Shown here: piece after piece, positions 61,490 through 64,000 of the stretch
How the letters are laid out: every line of letters begins with the position of its first letter
Numbering within the stretch: position 1 is the first letter of the stretch
Assembly (NCBI RefSeq): GCF_000378605.1
Contig: NZ_KB905156.1
Coordinates: 973,209 to 1,037,208 of the forward strand
Length of the DNA stretch: 64,000 nucleotides
Source of the DNA: Thioalkalivibrio sp. ALJ21
GTDB taxonomy: Bacteria; Pseudomonadota; Gammaproteobacteria; Ectothiorhodospirales; Ectothiorhodospiraceae
Direction: 5' to 3'
Notes under the pieces: generated by a model
Database searches by the model: none
Told to the model about the DNA's origin: nothing
Seen by the model: the letters and a program-made list of their open reading frames with translations, nothing else
Translations under genes and position numbers: made by a program

Positions 61490-62239
61490 GTGATCGAACG
61501 GGACGTATTAATGCAGGCCCTGAACGAAGAGCTCCAGCCGGAGCGCTTTCGCGACTATTGCCCGAACGGGCTGCAGGTGGAGGGGCGAGCCGAGGTGCGT
61601 CGCATCGTTAGTGGGGTGACGGCATCGCTGGCGCTGGTCGAGGCCGCGATCGCGGACGGGGCCGACACGATCCTGGTGCATCACGGCTATTTCTGGAAGG
61701 GCGAGCCGGAGGTGGTCACCGGCATGAAGCGCGAACGCCTGCGCCGGCTGCTGGAGCACGATATCAACCTGGTGGCCTACCACCTGCCGCTGGATGCGCA
61801 TCCGGAGCTGGGCAACAACACCCAACTGGCCAATCGCCTCGGATTCGCGATCGAGGGGGTGCTGCGCGAGGACGGCGTGGGCCAGCACGGGCGCCCCGCC
61901 GCCGAGGTGTCGGGGGCGGGCCTGCGTGACCACATCTCCGCTGTGCTGGGGCGCGAGTGCCTGTGGGTGCCGGGCGGCGAGCGGCCGATTCGGCGTGTTG
62001 CCTGGTGCACCGGCGGGGCACAGTCGTTGCTGATGGAGGCAGCGGCGCAGGGTGTGGATGCCTATATCAGTGGCGAGATCTCCGAGCAGACCACTCACGA
62101 GGCGCGCGAGACGGGCGTGCACTACTTCGCCGCGGGGCATCACGCGACCGAGCGCTACGGGGCGCCTGCCCTGGGGGAGTGGTGCGCCGAGCGGTTCGGG
62201 CTGGAGCACCGGTTCATCGACATCGACAACCCAGCCTGA
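61490..62239 (+). CDS. Nif3-like dinuclear metal centre protein (DUF34)
   Basis: 249 residues. Metal ligands are the His in VHHGYFWKG and in YHLPLDAHPELGNN, and the His/Glu in AAGHHATERYG near the end. GTG 61490 follows GGAGAA, so I prefer it to ATG 61511 and to the upstream extension. The family forms hexameric rings; the activity is not settled, with reports ranging from GTP cyclohydrolase-like roles to DNA binding. It lies upstream of the bc1 operon. Confidence 0.86.
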   Translation: MIERDVLMQALNEELQPERFRDYCPNGLQVEGRAEVRRIVSGVTASLALVEAAIADGADTILVHHGYFWKGEPEVVTGMKRERLRRLLEHDINLVAYHLPLDAHPELGNNTQLANRLGFAIEGVLREDGVGQHGRPAAEVSGAGLRDHISAVLGRECLWVPGGERPIRRVAWCTGGAQSLLMEAAAQGVDAYISGEISEQTTHEARETGVHYFAAGHHATERYGAPALGEWCAERFGLEHRFIDIDNPA

Positions 62240-62242
62240 ACG

Positions 62243-62293
62243 GCGCCCCGGCGTGCGCACATTCGCGGGGCAATCTGCCCTTGCCGGGGGCGC
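62243..62293 (+). terminator. Inverted repeat after the Nif3-like gene
   Basis: GCGCCCCGGC (62243-62252) pairs with GCCGGGGGCGC (62283-62293) apart from one bulge; the loop is about 30 bases. No clear T tract follows, so a Rho-independent terminator is only a possibility. Confidence 0.4.
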
Positions 62294-62321
62294 TGAAATC
62301 CCGCCTTTATCATGAATGACT

Positions 62322-62327
62322 TATAAT
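62322..62327 (+). promoter_or_regulatory. Candidate -10 box for petAB
   Basis: TATAAT is a perfect -10 in a very GC-rich genome, about 245 bases before petA. No good -35 lies at 16-18 bases. An alternative -35-like TTGACC lies at 62381-62386, without an equally good -10. Confidence 0.4.
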
Positions 62328-62570
62328 CGATCGGGTGCGTCTGGCGAGGCCGTCCGCCCGGTCTTAAGGCATTCACCTACTTGACCTTATTAGCGTGTTC
62401 GGGAATTCTATCGGATTTTACTGGCCGCCCCGCGGTGGCCTGCCCGTTCGCCCGTGAGCGCGCCCAGGGCGGCGCGCTCACGGGGTAGTCTGCGGGCATC
62501 TCCGCACCCTCGTCCGCGTATCGAGTGGCTGCCGAGACACGATTTCAACACGTTGTTTGGAGAGACAAAC

Positions 62571-63173
62571 ATGGCAAACCAAGGCGTAAATCGAGGCCGT
62601 CGCCGGTTCCTCGTCGCCGCGACGACAGTCGTCGGCGGTGCCGGTGTCGCAGCGGTCGCGACTCCGTTCCTGGCGTCCTTGCAGCCCAGCGCGCGCGCTC
62701 AGGCAGCAGGGGCTCCGGTCGAGTTCGACGTGACCGAGGTCGAGCCCGGCCAGCGCGTCAGCATCGAGTGGCGTGGACAGCCGATCTGGATCGTGCGGCG
62801 TACCGACGAGATGCTGGATGGTTTGTCCCAGGTGACCGATCGCCTGCGCGATCCGGACTCCGAGAACGAGGCCCAGCAGCCGGAATACGCGCAGAACGAG
62901 CACCGCTCGATCAAGCCGGAAATCCTGGTGCTGATCGGGATCTGCACCCACCTCGGGTGCTCGCCGTCGTTCCGTCCGGAGATCGGTGATCCCGGTATGG
63001 GTTCCGACTGGCAGGGCGGCTGGCTGTGCGGTTGCCACGGTTCGCGTTTCGACATGGCCGGCCGCGTCTATCGCAACATGCCGGCGGTCGACAACCTCGA
63101 GGTGCCGCCGCACCACTACATCACGGACAACCTGCTGCTCGTGGGTGAAGATGAAGACGGAGGAGCTGTCTGA
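62571..63173 (+). CDS. petA: Ubiquinol-cytochrome c reductase iron-sulfur (Rieske) subunit
   Basis: 200 residues from ATG 62571 (GGAGA upstream). A twin-arginine signal RGRRRFLVAAT leads to a membrane anchor (about 17-42). The Rieske cluster ligands are CTHLGC and CGCHGSRFD, and WLCGCHG is intact. It transfers electrons from quinol to cytochrome c1. The long in-frame 5' extension has no coding evidence. TGATG overlap with petB. Confidence 0.96.
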   Translation: MANQGVNRGRRRFLVAATTVVGGAGVAAVATPFLASLQPSARAQAAGAPVEFDVTEVEPGQRVSIEWRGQPIWIVRRTDEMLDGLSQVTDRLRDPDSENEAQQPEYAQNEHRSIKPEILVLIGICTHLGCSPSFRPEIGDPGMGSDWQGGWLCGCHGSRFDMAGRVYRNMPAVDNLEVPPHHYITDNLLLVGEDEDGGAV

Positions 63174-64000
63174 TGGCCGGTAATCCCGCGGAAAAGTGGC
63201 AGGGTGGGCTGCTGGGCTGGGTTGACGCCCGCTTCCCCCTGTCCCAGATGTGGAACGAACATCTGGCTCAGTATTACGCACCGAAGAACTTCAACTTCTG
63301 GTATTTCTTCGGTTCCCTCGCCCTGCTGGTGCTGGTCATCCAGATCGTCTCCGGCATCTTCCTGACCATGTTCTACAAGCCCGACGCCGAGCTGGCCTTC
63401 GCGTCGGTCGAGTACATCATGCGTGACGTGGAGTGGGGCTGGCTGATTCGCTACATGCATTCCACAGGCGCCTCGATGTTCTTCGTGGTGGTCTACCTGC
63501 ACATGTTCCGGGCACTCCTGTACGGCTCCTACAAGAAGCCACGCGAGCTGATCTGGATCTTTGGTGTGCTGATCTATCTGGTGCTGATGGCCGAAGCCTT
63601 CGCCGGCTACCTGCTGCCGTGGGGCCAGATGTCCTACTGGGGCGCGCAGGTGATCGTGAACCTGTTCCAGACCATCCCGTACATCGGGCCGGATCTGGTG
63701 ACCTGGATTCGCGGTGACTTCCTGCTGTCCGATGCCACGCTGACGCGCTTCTTCGCGCTGCACGTGATTGCCCTGCCGCTGGTGCTGATCCTGCTGGTGG
63801 CCGCGCACATCATCGCGCTGCACGAAGTGGGTTCGAACAATCCCGACGGCGTCGAGATCAAGAAGAACAAGGACGAGAACGGCATCCCGAAGGACGGTAT
63901 CCCGTTCCACCCGTACTACACCGTGAAGGACATCGTCGGCGTCAGCGTCTTCCTGATGGTGTTCGCGGTCATCATGTTCTTCTTCCCGATGGGCGGCGGC
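63173..64000 (+). CDS. petB: Cytochrome b of the bc1 complex, N-terminal part (runs off the window)
   Basis: 276 codons without a stop before the window end. Starts MAGNPAEKWQGGLLGWV. The haem-ligand histidines are in RYMHSTGASMF and YLHMFR, and in RFFALHVIA and AAHIIALHE. The GYLLPWGQMSYWGAQV segment is the quinone-oxidation site region with the cd helices. Transcribed with petA; a cytochrome c1 gene is expected beyond base 64000. Confidence 0.96.
   Translation, partial: MAGNPAEKWQGGLLGWVDARFPLSQMWNEHLAQYYAPKNFNFWYFFGSLALLVLVIQIVSGIFLTMFYKPDAELAFASVEYIMRDVEWGWLIRYMHSTGASMFFVVVYLHMFRALLYGSYKKPRELIWIFGVLIYLVLMAEAFAGYLLPWGQMSYWGAQVIVNLFQTIPYIGPDLVTWIRGDFLLSDATLTRFFALHVIALPLVLILLVAAHIIALHEVGSNNPDGVEIKKNKDENGIPKDGIPFHPYYTVKDIVGVSVFLMVFAVIMFFFPMGGG

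Larger units (their letters stand above)
62240..62570 (+). other. Intergenic region with petA promoter features
   Basis: 331 bases without a gene. It contains a stem (62243-62293) that may end the Nif3-like transcript, a perfect TATAAT (62322-62327) and a TTGACC (62381-62386), given separately. The remaining bases show nothing else. Confidence 0.5.

Noticed and set aside
62454-62570. GTG start 39 codons upstream for the Rieske gene
   Set aside because: It would place a non-conserved Arg/Pro-rich segment before the twin-arginine signal, and ATG 62571 has a good ribosome-binding site.

Overview
The window is a densely coded, very GC-rich gammaproteobacterial chromosome segment. Gene order is the main taxonomic evidence: def-fmt-rsmB facing LysM-dprA-smg-topA-tsaC-hemF, rsmB-DUF4390-ntrYX-trkAH, fis-dusB-DUF3426-prmA-accCB-aroQ, coaBC-dut, and petAB beside a DegS-type protease and a Nif3 protein. 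The combination of NtrYX, Trk potassium uptake, a large cation/proton antiporter and a bc1 complex suggests an Ectothiorhodospiraceae-like organism; a Thioalkalivibrio-type haloalkaliphile is plausible, but that is inference. No rRNA, tRNA or CRISPR array was seen.

Layout. 1-6355 (minus): hemF (partial), tsaC, topA, smg, dprA and a LysM lipoprotein. 6500-20787 (plus): def, fmt, rsmB, DUF4390, ntrY, ntrX, trkA, trkH, a TPR protein, an LpxL-type acyltransferase, a Nei-type glycosylase, a PQQ-type sugar dehydrogenase and msrA. 20806-23108 (minus): DUF502, coaBC, dut. 23532-31200: a periplasmic metallo-beta-lactamase-fold protein, an LpxR-like outer membrane deacylase, a K+/H+ antiporter, rep helicase, a thioredoxin-like protein, ampD and a histidine phosphatase. 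31259-38209: a DUF2322 protein, hisN-like, and the fis-dusB-DUF3426-prmA-accC-accB-aroQ run. 38210-44689 (minus): the giant helicase lhr, a small unknown protein, an alkaline-phosphatase-superfamily enzyme and bolA. 44803-50543 is the most accessory stretch: a ParE-type toxin-antitoxin pair, a haloacid dehalogenase, an unknown protein paired with an RQC-like DNA-binding protein, and a GNAT/C39-peptidase fusion paired with a RimK-like ATP-grasp ligase. 50583-55101: gcvR, tatD, pepN. 55304-60260: a His-rich copper resistance cluster (small His-rich protein, TolC-family protein, Tat multicopper oxidase, CopC, CopD). 60304-64000: degS-like, nif3-like, petA and petB (partial).

The most striking non-coding feature is a 299-bp element with about 30-bp terminal inverted repeats. 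It is present in two full copies (9926-10224 and 23125-23423) and two remnants (about 18861 and 34709). Copy 1 sits exactly where the ntrY start used to be. Collapsing the element to one TA restores an in-frame ATG start overlapping DUF4390, so this is a recent MITE-like insertion at a TA target. Two internal hairpins show compensatory base changes between copies.

The best candidates for a less-described biological system are the GNAT-C39 protease/RLAN-ATP-grasp pair (47897-50543) and the two-gene module 46213-47817.
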